18,396 nucleotides of DNA from NCBI GenBank assembly GCA_027030435.1, contig JALVEX010000012.1:1-18396 (forward strand), read 5' to 3'. This document shows, piece by piece, positions 1-6,359 of this stretch (position 1 is the first letter of the stretch; every line of letters starts with the position of its first letter). The position numbers and the translations under genes were made by a program. Source of the stretch: Paracoccaceae bacterium. GTDB taxonomy: Bacteria; Pseudomonadota; Alphaproteobacteria; Rhodobacterales; Rhodobacteraceae. The notes beneath the pieces are model-generated. The model made no database searches, was not told where the DNA came from, and was given only the letters and a program-made list of their open reading frames with translations.

Positions 1-200
1 GCGCCGGGCCCCTCCCCCTCGATCTCGGGCATGAGCCAGACCTGGCTTGCGCAGCCCTCGACCTTGGTGGCCGGCACGCGCAATTCCTCCTCCAGAGGCG
101 GCAGGGCCTTGCCGCGCTCGATCACGTAGCGATAGCGATCTTCCCAATCGTCCAGAAATTCGAAATCCCCGACGATTTCCTCGAAGGCTTCACTCGCCAT
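1..200 (-). CDS. sufE: Cysteine desulfuration protein SufE (3' part outside window)
   Basis: SufE accepts persulfide sulfur from the cysteine desulfurase SufS and passes it to the SufBCD Fe-S scaffold in the cytoplasm. The visible 66 residues match the start of the family: a helical N-terminus (EIVGDFEFLDDWEDRYRYVI), then an ALPPLEEELR stretch, then KVEGCASQVWL. In this last motif Cys50 is the expected sulfur-accepting cysteine (Cys51 in E. coli). The ATG at 200 has a GGGAG-type ribosome binding site about 8 nt upstream. The C-terminal half lies beyond the left edge. The neighbouring DUF302 gene lies upstream on the same strand, separated by 72 nt that hold a strong hairpin. No other suf genes are visible, so sufE here is away from the part of any suf operon that could be seen. 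The identification rests on the motif and is secure. Confidence 0.93.
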   Translation of the reverse strand, partial: MASEAFEEIVGDFEFLDDWEDRYRYVIERGKALPPLEEELRVPATKVEGCASQVWLMPEIEGEGPG

Positions 201-216
201 GGCGCATTCTCCCGCA

Positions 217-246
217 TTGCGGGGCGAGGATTACCCCGCCCCGCAA
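217..246 (-). promoter_or_regulatory. Perfect 10-bp hairpin in the sufE leader
   Basis: TTGCGGGGCG (217-226) and CGCCCCGCAA (237-246) form a perfect 10-bp inverted repeat around a 10-nt loop. On the minus strand it lies between the DUF302 stop and the sufE start, with its near edge 16 nt from the sufE ATG. No T-tract follows it in either direction, so it is not a canonical intrinsic terminator. It could attenuate read-through into sufE, protect an mRNA end, or bind a regulator. A smaller CGAAA/TTTCG dyad (252-265) sits next to it. Confidence 0.5.
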
Positions 247-272
247 CGAAACGAAAGCCTTTTCGCACCCGC

Positions 273-680
273 TCAGCCGGCAAGCGCCTTTGCCGCGCGC
301 CCGATACCTTCGGCAGCCTCTGATCCCACGCGCTGGAGCGTTTCATTGCGCCCCAGATCCTGGAAGCTCATCATCGCCTTGGGATCAAGGAAGCGCACGA
401 GGCATTCGCCGGGCGCCGTTTCCTCCACCGTCACGTTGCAGGGCAGCATCATGCCGATTTCCGGCATCGCTTCGAGCGCCTGATGCGCCAGCCCCGGATT
501 GCACGCCCCGAGGATCACATAGGGGCGGAAATCCACATCGATCTTCTTCTTCAGCGTCTTGTCCACGTCGATGCGCGTGAGGATGCCGAATTTCTCGGCC
601 GCAAGCGCCTCGGTGACCTTCCCGATCACCTCTTCCATCGGCCCCTTGACCTTCACATCAATGCTGAAACCCTGGCTCAT
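273..680 (-). CDS. DUF302 family protein
   Basis: This is a 135-residue cytosolic protein of the DUF302 (TT1751-like) family, whose biochemical role is not established. The core is recognisable: GFSIDVKVKGPMEEVIGKVTEAL (first strand and helix), FGILTRIDVDKTLKKKIDVDFRPYVILGACNP, then HQALEAMPEIGMMLPCNVTVEE. The two cysteines in GACNP and LPCNV are typical of the family. There is no signal peptide or membrane segment. An ATG at 689 would add MKE, but the purine-rich GAGAGG abuts it directly, so the ATG at 680 is preferred (the same GAGG then lies about 9 nt away). It is divergent from the lipoprotein gene and upstream of sufE. Relatives are often found near sulfur or redox genes, which would suit sufE, but this is inference. 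Confidence 0.85.
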   Translation of the reverse strand: MSQGFSIDVKVKGPMEEVIGKVTEALAAEKFGILTRIDVDKTLKKKIDVDFRPYVILGACNPGLAHQALEAMPEIGMMLPCNVTVEETAPGECLVRFLDPKAMMSFQDLGRNETLQRVGSEAAEGIGRAAKALAG

Positions 681-831
681 TTCCTTCATCCTCTCGGTTT
701 GGTGGCGGGCAGATGCCCCGCAATCACGATCATGATTCGCGCGTACTCATGAGATCAGCCCTGGAACAAGGGTTTTCAAGCCTTGCGCTTTGGGATAATC
801 CCACAGAGAGGCGAACGAGGGGGCCGCGAGG

Positions 832-1311
832 ATGAAAACACCGATAACGATTGCGTTACTGAGCGCCTTCCTGCTGGCGAGCTGCGGCAATGGCGGCGGC
901 TCCTTCGGCTCCGGCCTCAATCCCTTCGGCTGGTTCAAATCCTCCCGAAAGGGCAAGACGCTCGAATCCCGCGATCTCCCGAGCCTGCCCGAGGATGCAC
1001 GCGGGCTGGTGGACCGGATCGTCACCCTGAAGGTGGATCGCGCGCCCGGCGGGGCGATCATCCGCGCCACGGGCCTGCCGCCCACGCAAGGATGGTGGGA
1101 TGGCGAACTGAAGCCGATGAACGGCGAACAGCCGGTGAACGGCGCGCTCGTCTATCGCTTCGTGATCGCGCCGCCGCCGGGCTTCGAGCCGGTTTCCACG
1201 CCGCGCTCTCGGATGGTGGTGGTTGCGCGTTTCGTTTCCGACAAGAAGCTCGAAGGCGTGCGCCGGATCATCGTGCAGGGCGCGCGCAATCAGATGGTGA
1301 GCCGGCGCTGA
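832..1311 (+). CDS. Putative lipoprotein of unknown function
   Basis: This is a 159-residue protein with a clear lipoprotein signal: MKTPITIALLSAFLLASC, with the lipobox LAS and Cys18 as the lipidated residue. Gly at +2 rather than Asp suggests sorting to the outer membrane. The mature part starts with a Gly/Ser-rich linker and a short GLNPFGWF segment, followed by a compact domain of about 110 residues (roughly 50-159) with alternating strand-like segments (VDRIVTLKVDRAPGGAIIRATGLPPTQGWWDGEL, LVYRFVIAPPPGF, SRMVVVARFVSDKKL). I recall similar small lipoproteins in Rhodobacterales but know no function. The start is supported by GAGGGGG about 8 nt upstream. It is divergent from DUF302 and convergent with rnd; the 57 nt between it and rnd show no clear terminator. 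Confidence 0.8.
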   Translation: MKTPITIALLSAFLLASCGNGGGSFGSGLNPFGWFKSSRKGKTLESRDLPSLPEDARGLVDRIVTLKVDRAPGGAIIRATGLPPTQGWWDGELKPMNGEQPVNGALVYRFVIAPPPGFEPVSTPRSRMVVVARFVSDKKLEGVRRIIVQGARNQMVSRR

Positions 1312-1368
1312 TCAAGCGCGCCGGGCGGGCTGCCGGGCAATAGGGCATGCGGGCGGCAGGCAGGGGCC

Positions 1369-2532
1369 TCACCCCTCGACGGGCACCGTCACCACATCCT
1401 GCCCCTTCACCCGAAGGCCCACTTCGCCATTGCAAAGCTTCAGCGCCTCCGCGCCGAACACATCGCGACGCCAGCCCTTCAGCGCCGGCACGTCGCGCGC
1501 ACCCGCGGCAATGGCCTCGAGATCGGCGGCCGAGGCAATGAGCTTCTGCGCCACGCCCGAACTTTCCGTCTTGGCCTTCAGCAGCACGCGCAGGAGATCG
1601 ATCAGCGCCGGATTGGCCTGCGGCTTCTCGCGGCGGCGATCCGGGCGGGGAAGATCGGACGTATCCGCCGCAAGCCCCGCCTTCACCGCCGCGAGGATGC
1701 CTTCCGCGATCTCCCCCTTGCGCGCCTCGCGCATCAGGAGGCGCGAGCGGCCCAGTTCCTGCATGTTGCCCGGTTTGGTGGAGGCCAGTTCCAGCAGCGC
1801 CTCATCCTTGAACACCCGGTTGCGCGGTATATTGCGCCTTTGCGCATATTCCTCGCGAAAGCGCGCAAGCTCGCGCACGATGGCGAGGAAGCGGGGCGAA
1901 CTGGTGCGGGTCTTGACCCGTTTCCAGGCGTCCTCGGGGCGGGTGATGTAGGTTTCGGGATTGAGCAGGGTGGCGATTTCCTCCTCCACCCACCTGCGCC
2001 GCCCGGTTTCCTCGAGCTTGCGATCGAGATGCTCGTAGATCACCCGCAGATGGGTGACATCGCCGAGCGCATAGGCCTTCTGGGCATCGCTCAGGGGCCG
2101 GCGCGACCAATCGGTGAATCGCGAGCTCTTGTCGAGCGACTGGCGGGCGATCTTGCGCACCAGCGTTTCATACCCCGCCTGATCCCCGAAGCCGCAGACC
2201 ATTGCCGCCACCTGGGTATCAAACAGCGGGCGGGGCAGAACCCCGGCCTCGTTGTGGAAGATCTCCAGATCCTGACGCGCCGCGTGAAAGACCTTCACCA
2301 CGTTTTCATCACGAAAGAGATCATGGAGCGGCTCGAGCGAAAGCCCCCCCGCCAGGGGATCCACCAGAACGGCCCCTTCCTCCCCCTCGCCGGGCATCGC
2401 AAGCTGCACGAGGCAGAGCTTCGAATAATAGGTGCGCTCGCGCAGGAATTCGGTATCGACCGTCACGTAAGGATGCTTGCGGGCCTCTTCACAGAATGCG
2501 GCCAATTCTTCCGTGGTTGTGAGTGTCTTCAT
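1369..2532 (-). CDS. rnd: Ribonuclease D
   Basis: RNase D is a 3'-5' exoribonuclease that trims tRNA precursors and other structured RNAs in the cytoplasm. At 387 residues it has normal family length. The DEDDy exonuclease domain fills about residues 1-170: Exo I VDTEFLRE (Asp26, Glu28), Exo II VFHAARQDLEIF (Asp88), and Exo III with Tyr154 and Asp158 in AYALGDV. HRDC-type helical repeats follow; the first, at about 205-285, includes RFREEYAQRRNIPRNRVFKDEALLELA. It is last in the minus-strand run after purM and purN, 65 nt downstream of purN. It may therefore share that transcript or have its own weak promoter. No good Shine-Dalgarno is seen before the ATG. All catalytic acidic residues are present. 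Confidence 0.97.
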   Translation of the reverse strand: MKTLTTTEELAAFCEEARKHPYVTVDTEFLRERTYYSKLCLVQLAMPGEGEEGAVLVDPLAGGLSLEPLHDLFRDENVVKVFHAARQDLEIFHNEAGVLPRPLFDTQVAAMVCGFGDQAGYETLVRKIARQSLDKSSRFTDWSRRPLSDAQKAYALGDVTHLRVIYEHLDRKLEETGRRRWVEEEIATLLNPETYITRPEDAWKRVKTRTSSPRFLAIVRELARFREEYAQRRNIPRNRVFKDEALLELASTKPGNMQELGRSRLLMREARKGEIAEGILAAVKAGLAADTSDLPRPDRRREKPQANPALIDLLRVLLKAKTESSGVAQKLIASAADLEAIAAGARDVPALKGWRRDVFGAEALKLCNGEVGLRVKGQDVVTVPVEG

Positions 2533-2597
2533 GCCTGGGCCCTGTTTTTCTCGCGGGATCGGCCTCTCTTAGGCAATCAGGCGACCAAAGGAAAGGC

Positions 2598-3191
2598 TCA
2601 GGGCAGATCGATGCGGGTGCGATTGCCGCGGGCGAAGCGTTCCAGCACCATCGGATAGAGGCGATGCTCCTGCACCAGAACGCGTTCGGCGAGGCTCTCG
2701 GGGGTGTCATCGGGCAGGATCGGCACCCGGGCCTGGCCGAGCACCGGCCCGCCATCGAGATCGGCCGTGACCTCATGCACCGAGCAGCCGGCCTCGCGAT
2801 CTCCGGCGGCGATGGCGCGGGCGTGGGTATCGAGCCCCTTGTATCTGGGCAGCAGCGAGGGATGGATATTGAGCATCCGCCCCTGCCATCTTTCGATGAA
2901 CCAGGGCGTGAGCACACGCATGAAGCCCGCCAGGGCGAGGATATCGGGCCTTGCCTCCATCAGGCGGGCATGGAGCGCCGCTTCGAAAGCCTCGCGATCG
3001 CGCCCGAAGGGGCGGTGATCGATGGCGCTCGCTTCCACCCCGAGATCGCGCGCCTTCTCGAGGCCGCCGGCCTCCGGGTTGCTGGAAAGCACCAGCACCG
3101 GGCGGGCGGGATGAGCGCCCGTCATGCTGTTGACGAGCGCCACCATGTTCGAGCCGCCGCCCGAGATCAGGATGGCGACCCGCTTCTTCAT
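2598..3191 (-). CDS. purN: Phosphoribosylglycinamide formyltransferase (GART)
   Basis: PurN transfers the formyl group of 10-formyltetrahydrofolate to GAR, the third step of purine synthesis. The 197 residues include the N-terminal nucleotide-site loop LISGGGSN (residues 9-15). They also contain the catalytic set seen in E. coli PurN: Asn108 and His110 in MLNIHPSLLPRYKGLDTH, His139 in CSVHEV, and Asp146 in ADLDGGP. The start codon overlaps the purM stop by four bases (ATGA, 3188-3191), with AGGGG about 9 nt upstream inside purM. The two are therefore very likely cotranscribed and translationally coupled. The length and motifs fit a complete, active enzyme. Confidence 0.98.
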   Translation of the reverse strand: MKKRVAILISGGGSNMVALVNSMTGAHPARPVLVLSSNPEAGGLEKARDLGVEASAIDHRPFGRDREAFEAALHARLMEARPDILALAGFMRVLTPWFIERWQGRMLNIHPSLLPRYKGLDTHARAIAAGDREAGCSVHEVTADLDGGPVLGQARVPILPDDTPESLAERVLVQEHRLYPMVLERFARGNRTRIDLP

Positions 3192-4234
3192 GCGAGCCGG
3201 CCCCTGTAGGCGATCCCCTCGCCGGGCACGATCCGCCCGATCTCATGCACCGTTTCGCCCGCGTCGGCGAGGAGCGCGGCGAGGGCTTCGGCGCGATCGG
3301 GCGCCACGATCAGCGCCATGCCGATGCCGGCGTTGAATGTCTTGAGGAGTTCGCCCTGATCGAGCCCGCCCTCTTCTGCAAGCCAGGCGAAAACCGCCGG
3401 CAGCTCCCAGGCGGAAAGATCGATCTCGCCCCCGAGCCCTTCGGGAAGAACGCGGGGCAGGTTTTCCGTGATCCCGCCGCCGGTGACATGGGCGAGCGCG
3501 TGCACGCCCCCGGCCCTGAGCGCCATCAGAGCGGGCTTCACGTAAAGGCGGGTGGGCGTGAGCAGCGCCTCGCCAAGGGGAACGGGCGCGAAGGGTGCGG
3601 GATCGGCCCAGGAAAGCCCGGCGCGCTCGACGATCCGGCGCACGAGGGAATAGCCGTTCGAGTGGATGCCGTCGGAGGCGAGCCCGAGGATCACATCCCC
3701 CTCCGCCACATCCGCCGGCAGCGCCCGGCCCCGCTCCATCGCTCCCACGGCAAAGCCCGCAAGATCGAAATCGCCGGGGGGATACATGCCGGGCATCTCG
3801 GCCGTCTCCCCACCGATCAGCGCCGCGCCGGCGCGCGCGCAGGCCCCGGCGATGCTCTCGATGATGCGCGCGGCGGTTTGCGCCTCGAGCCTGCCGGTGG
3901 CGAAATAATCGAGGAAGAACAGCGGCTCCGCCCCCTGGCAGACGAGATCATTGACGCACATCGCCACCAGATCCACCCCCACGCCATCAACATGGCCGGT
4001 ATCGATGGCGATCCTGAGCTTGGTGCCCACGCCATCGGTGGCCGCCACCAGCACCGGATCCTCGAAGCCCGCGGCCTTCAGATCGAAAAGCGCGCCGAAG
4101 CCGCCGAGCCCGGCCATCACGCCCGGGCGATTGGTGCGCGCGGCGGCGGGCTTTATGCGCTCCACCAGTGCATTGCCCGCGTCGATGTCCACCCCGGCCT
4201 GGGCATAGGTGAGGCCTGGTTTACGTGCTGTCAT
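3188..4234 (-). CDS. purM: Phosphoribosylformylglycinamidine cyclo-ligase (AIR synthetase)
   Basis: PurM closes FGAM to AIR with ATP, the fifth step of purine synthesis. At 348 residues it is the usual length. Family signatures are visible: YAQAGVDIDAGNALVERIKP at the N-terminus, VAATDGVGTKLRIA near 85, CVNDLVCQGAEPLFFLDYFATG near 113-135, the GGETAEMPGMYPPGDFDLAGFAVG signature near 160, and HVTGGGITENLPRVLPEGL near 250. A GAGG lies 6 nt before the ATG. It heads purN directly (4-nt overlap). The 121 nt upstream separate it from the ABZJ_00895-like gene on the same strand and hold a possible weak promoter. Confidence 0.98.
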   Translation of the reverse strand: MTARKPGLTYAQAGVDIDAGNALVERIKPAAARTNRPGVMAGLGGFGALFDLKAAGFEDPVLVAATDGVGTKLRIAIDTGHVDGVGVDLVAMCVNDLVCQGAEPLFFLDYFATGRLEAQTAARIIESIAGACARAGAALIGGETAEMPGMYPPGDFDLAGFAVGAMERGRALPADVAEGDVILGLASDGIHSNGYSLVRRIVERAGLSWADPAPFAPVPLGEALLTPTRLYVKPALMALRAGGVHALAHVTGGGITENLPRVLPEGLGGEIDLSAWELPAVFAWLAEEGGLDQGELLKTFNAGIGMALIVAPDRAEALAALLADAGETVHEIGRIVPGEGIAYRGRLA

Positions 4235-4267
4235 CTGAACCTCGCTCGGCAGATCGGCTTTGGGGCC

Positions 4268-4296
4268 GGGCTATCAAGGCGCTTGCCCGCTGTCCA
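4268..4296 (-). promoter_or_regulatory. Possible promoter for purM-purN
   Basis: On the minus strand a TGGACA hexamer (4291-4296), close to the TTGACA -35 consensus, is followed after 17 nt by TAGCCC (4268-4273) in the context TTGATAGCCC. The -10 match is poor, and it rests only on position, about 34 nt before the purM start. No purine-repressor-like palindrome was recognised. Confidence 0.25.
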
Positions 4297-4355
4297 GCCT
4301 TTAGCCGTGCCCGAGCCCCGGGCGCGGCAATGCGCTCATGTGCCATACCGGGCCT

Positions 4356-4772
4356 TCAGGCGGCCGCATCCGCCCCGATCTTCGCGCCAAGGCGGAAGAA
4401 GAAGAAGGATCCAGCGAGCAGGACAGCGAGCATAACCAGCATCATCATCAGGATCGCCGGATTGGAGAAGGCCTCGATGAGCCCCGCGCCCATGAACAGG
4501 AAGCCCAGCCCGATGCCGATCAGGAAGGCGATCACCGAAAATCCGATCGCCATTCGCCAGATCTCGCGCGTTTCGGGGCGACGGCCCATCTTCCTGAAGC
4601 TGGCCGCGCCCGCATCAAGCGCCGCCACGAACAGGGGCAGGAAGCTCAGGATGCTGGTGCGGCTGAAGCCCGTGTAGGCTCTCAGAAAATGGCTGGCGGC
4701 AAGGGTGATGGCCGTCACCAGCAGAAAGATGATGGTGAAGCGGATGTAAAGCGCGTATTCGATCGATTTCAT
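4356..4772 (-). CDS. Small integral membrane protein, ABZJ_00895-like
   Basis: This is a 138-residue predicted inner-membrane protein with four hydrophobic segments: about residues 7-24 (YIRFTIIFLLVTAITLA), 35-53, 71-94 (AIGFSVIAFLIGIGLGFLF), and 104-128 (AILMMMLVMLAVLLAGSFFFF). Between segments 2 and 3 is a polar loop, SFRKMGRRPETREIWRMA. This overall plan (helix pair, a short loop with an RxPxxxE-type motif, helix pair) fits the ABZJ_00895 family of unknown function; I recognise it only by pattern. The frame is open to 4838, but the ATG at 4772 has a strong AAGGGA site about 7 nt upstream and begins right at the first membrane helix, so it is preferred. It is divergent from the tRNA gene. 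Confidence 0.75.
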   Translation of the reverse strand: MKSIEYALYIRFTIIFLLVTAITLAASHFLRAYTGFSRTSILSFLPLFVAALDAGAASFRKMGRRPETREIWRMAIGFSVIAFLIGIGLGFLFMGAGLIEAFSNPAILMMMLVMLAVLLAGSFFFFRLGAKIGADAAA

Positions 4773-4829
4773 GCCTGTCCCTTCCCTTGCCGGCCAATCT
4801 AGATGAAACGGCCCCCATGGGCAAATGAC

Positions 4830-4858
4830 TTGACGCATTCGCCGCGATCGCTACAGAT
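4830..4858 (+). promoter_or_regulatory. Promoter of the tRNA-CAT gene
   Basis: TTGACG (4830-4835) matches the -35 consensus in five of six positions. TACAGAT (4852-4858) stands 16 nt further on and fits a degenerate alphaproteobacterial -10. The tRNA 5' end lies 12 nt beyond, a normal distance for a stable-RNA promoter with a short leader. Confidence 0.6.
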
Positions 4859-4869
4859 GCGCCAAGGCC

Positions 4870-4945
4870 GGGCCCGTAGCTCAACGGTCAGAGCAGAGCG
4901 CTCATAACGCTTTGGTTGGGGGTTCAAATCCCTCCGGGCCTACCA
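4870..4945 (+). tRNA. tRNA with CAT anticodon (tRNA-Ile2 or elongator tRNA-Met)
   Basis: A full 76-nt cloverleaf can be folded by hand. The acceptor stem is GGGCCCG/CGGGCCT (4870-4876 with 4935-4941, first pair G-U), with discriminator A4942 and an encoded CCA (4943-4945). The D stem is GCTC/GAGC. The anticodon stem is GAGCG/CGCTT with loop CTCATAA (anticodon CAT, 4903-4905). The T stem is GGGGG/CCCTC with loop TTCAAAT. It is not the initiator: position 1 pairs with position 72, and the anticodon stem lacks the three G-C pairs. The 8-nt D loop and the TTGGTT variable region look more like the lysidine-modified tRNA-Ile2, which reads AUA, than elongator Met. The sequence alone does not settle this. 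A short TTTT run right after the CCA may help termination. Confidence 0.96.
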
Positions 4946-4990
4946 TTTTCCGCTTTCCCTGCCGCCCGCCGCGAATCCATGATCTCCGCC

Positions 4991-6319
4991 CTATCGGGCA
5001 AACACCAGATCCACGCGAAGCCCCCCGAGGCGCTCGCTCTCCGTGAGCCTCAGGCTGCCCCCATGCGCGCGCGCGATATCGGCCGCGATGGCAAGCCCCA
5101 GCCCCACGCCGGTGCCGCGATCCTGATTGCGCGCGGGCTCGAGCCGCGTGAAGGGGCGGATCGCCCTTTCGCGCATGTCGGGGGGGATGCCCGGCCCGTC
5201 ATCCTCGATCGTGATGCGGATGCTGCGCTCTCCGAGCGTCACACGCACTTCGGCGCGATTGCCGTAACGCAGGGCGTTGTCGATCAGGTTCTGCAGCGCC
5301 CTTTCCACCGCATTCGCCCGCAGCCGCGCCGTTGCCCCCCCCGCCTCGCCCGCCACCTCGGCAAGGATGACATCGCCTCCCGCGCGTCGGGCCTTCTCGA
5401 CAACCCCGCGCACCAGCGCCACGGGATCCGTTTCATCGGGATCGTCCTCGGCATTGCCGCGGGCAAAATCGAGGAAACCCTCGATCAGGCGCTCCATGTC
5501 CTCGACATCGCGCAGGAGATCCTCCTTCTCCGGGCAATCCTCGAGCATGGAAAGCCCGAGGCGCAGGCGGGTGATGGGGGTGCGCAGATCGTGGCTCACC
5601 CCCGAAAGCATCATCGTGCGCTGCTCGATATGGCGCTCGATCCGCGCCCGCATGGCAAGAAAGGAGGCCCCCGCCGCGCGCACCTCGATGGCCCCCGAGG
5701 GGCTGTAGGGCACGATCTCCCCCTTTCCGAAGGCCTCGGAAGCCTTCACCAGCCGCTTGATCGGGCGCAGCTGATTGCGCAGGAAGAGATAGGCGATCAA
5801 TGTCATCAACATGCTGGTGAACACCATCAGCACCAGCAGCTGATGCGGATTTGAAGCGGCAACCCGGCGCCGCGAGAAGATGATCTCCATATCGCCGTGG
5901 CGGGTCGCAACCAGAAGTTTCACCAGCCTGCCGTTCTGCACCAGATCCACCGCCCTGAAGCCCGGCAGGCCCGCGTTCAGCACATCCGCCATCTCGCGGC
6001 CCGAGAGATCGTAGAAATGGCGCCTGTTCTCCACAGGCTCCCCGGCGGGAAGCTTCACTTCGAACGCCAGCGGCGGCGCGATCCTTTCGATCTCGCGCCG
6101 CGCGGCGGCAAGATCGGGGCTCGCTTCGATCCGCTCAAGGATGAACTTCAGCTCAAGCAGCACGTTTTCCGTCATCTGCCGGGTCACGCCCTCGTAGAGG
6201 CGCTGGATGAACACGATCGAAACCACAAGCTGGATCGTGACCACCGGCACCAGCAGGATCAGCGCCGCCCGCCCGTAGAGGGTCTTGGGCATATATTTCT
6301 TGAGCCAGGCAAAATTCAT
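4991..6319 (-). CDS. EnvZ-like sensor histidine kinase
   Basis: This is a 442-residue membrane kinase of the OmpR-partner type. Two transmembrane helices (about 18-38 and 158-179) enclose a periplasmic sensor of about 120 residues. A HAMP segment follows (about 180-232, starting LRNQLRPIKRL). The dimerisation/phosphoacceptor motif MLSGVSHDLRTPITRLRL holds His243 (codon at 5591-5593). The ATPase domain shows the N box (LQNLIDNALRYG, 342-353), G1 box (EDDGPGIP, 372-379) and G2 box (GTGVGLGLAI). All catalytic elements are intact. The start MNFAWLKKYMPKTLYGRAALIL matches the usual family N-terminus, although no good Shine-Dalgarno precedes it. No response-regulator gene is adjacent: the upstream neighbour is the divergent hydrolase, so the partner must be encoded elsewhere. 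The stimulus is unknown. Confidence 0.95.
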   Translation of the reverse strand: MNFAWLKKYMPKTLYGRAALILLVPVVTIQLVVSIVFIQRLYEGVTRQMTENVLLELKFILERIEASPDLAAARREIERIAPPLAFEVKLPAGEPVENRRHFYDLSGREMADVLNAGLPGFRAVDLVQNGRLVKLLVATRHGDMEIIFSRRRVAASNPHQLLVLMVFTSMLMTLIAYLFLRNQLRPIKRLVKASEAFGKGEIVPYSPSGAIEVRAAGASFLAMRARIERHIEQRTMMLSGVSHDLRTPITRLRLGLSMLEDCPEKEDLLRDVEDMERLIEGFLDFARGNAEDDPDETDPVALVRGVVEKARRAGGDVILAEVAGEAGGATARLRANAVERALQNLIDNALRYGNRAEVRVTLGERSIRITIEDDGPGIPPDMRERAIRPFTRLEPARNQDRGTGVGLGLAIAADIARAHGGSLRLTESERLGGLRVDLVFAR

Positions 6320-6359
6320 GGCAAAACACTATGGCGAAGCGAAGCGGATAGGAAGCGCG

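Noticed and set aside
690..831. Possible promoters in the DUF302/lipoprotein divergent region
   Set aside because: GATAAT at 794-799 resembles a -10 box, but only a poor TTTTCA at 15-nt spacing stands upstream, and the opposite strand offers only weak TTGTTC; not enough to call.
1312..1368. Possible terminator between the lipoprotein gene and rnd
   Set aside because: Only weak GC-rich partial dyads and no T-tract; no single convincing stem could be chosen.
3245..4435. 396-codon plus-strand open frame opposite purM
   Set aside because: It lies entirely antisense to a well-supported purM and runs on into intergenic sequence, without a ribosome site or domain.
6308..6326. Direct repeat of GGCAAAA at 6308-6314 and 6320-6326 flanking the kinase start
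   Set aside because: Seven bases with a 12-nt period, within coding sequence and with no dyad, is too short to call an operator.
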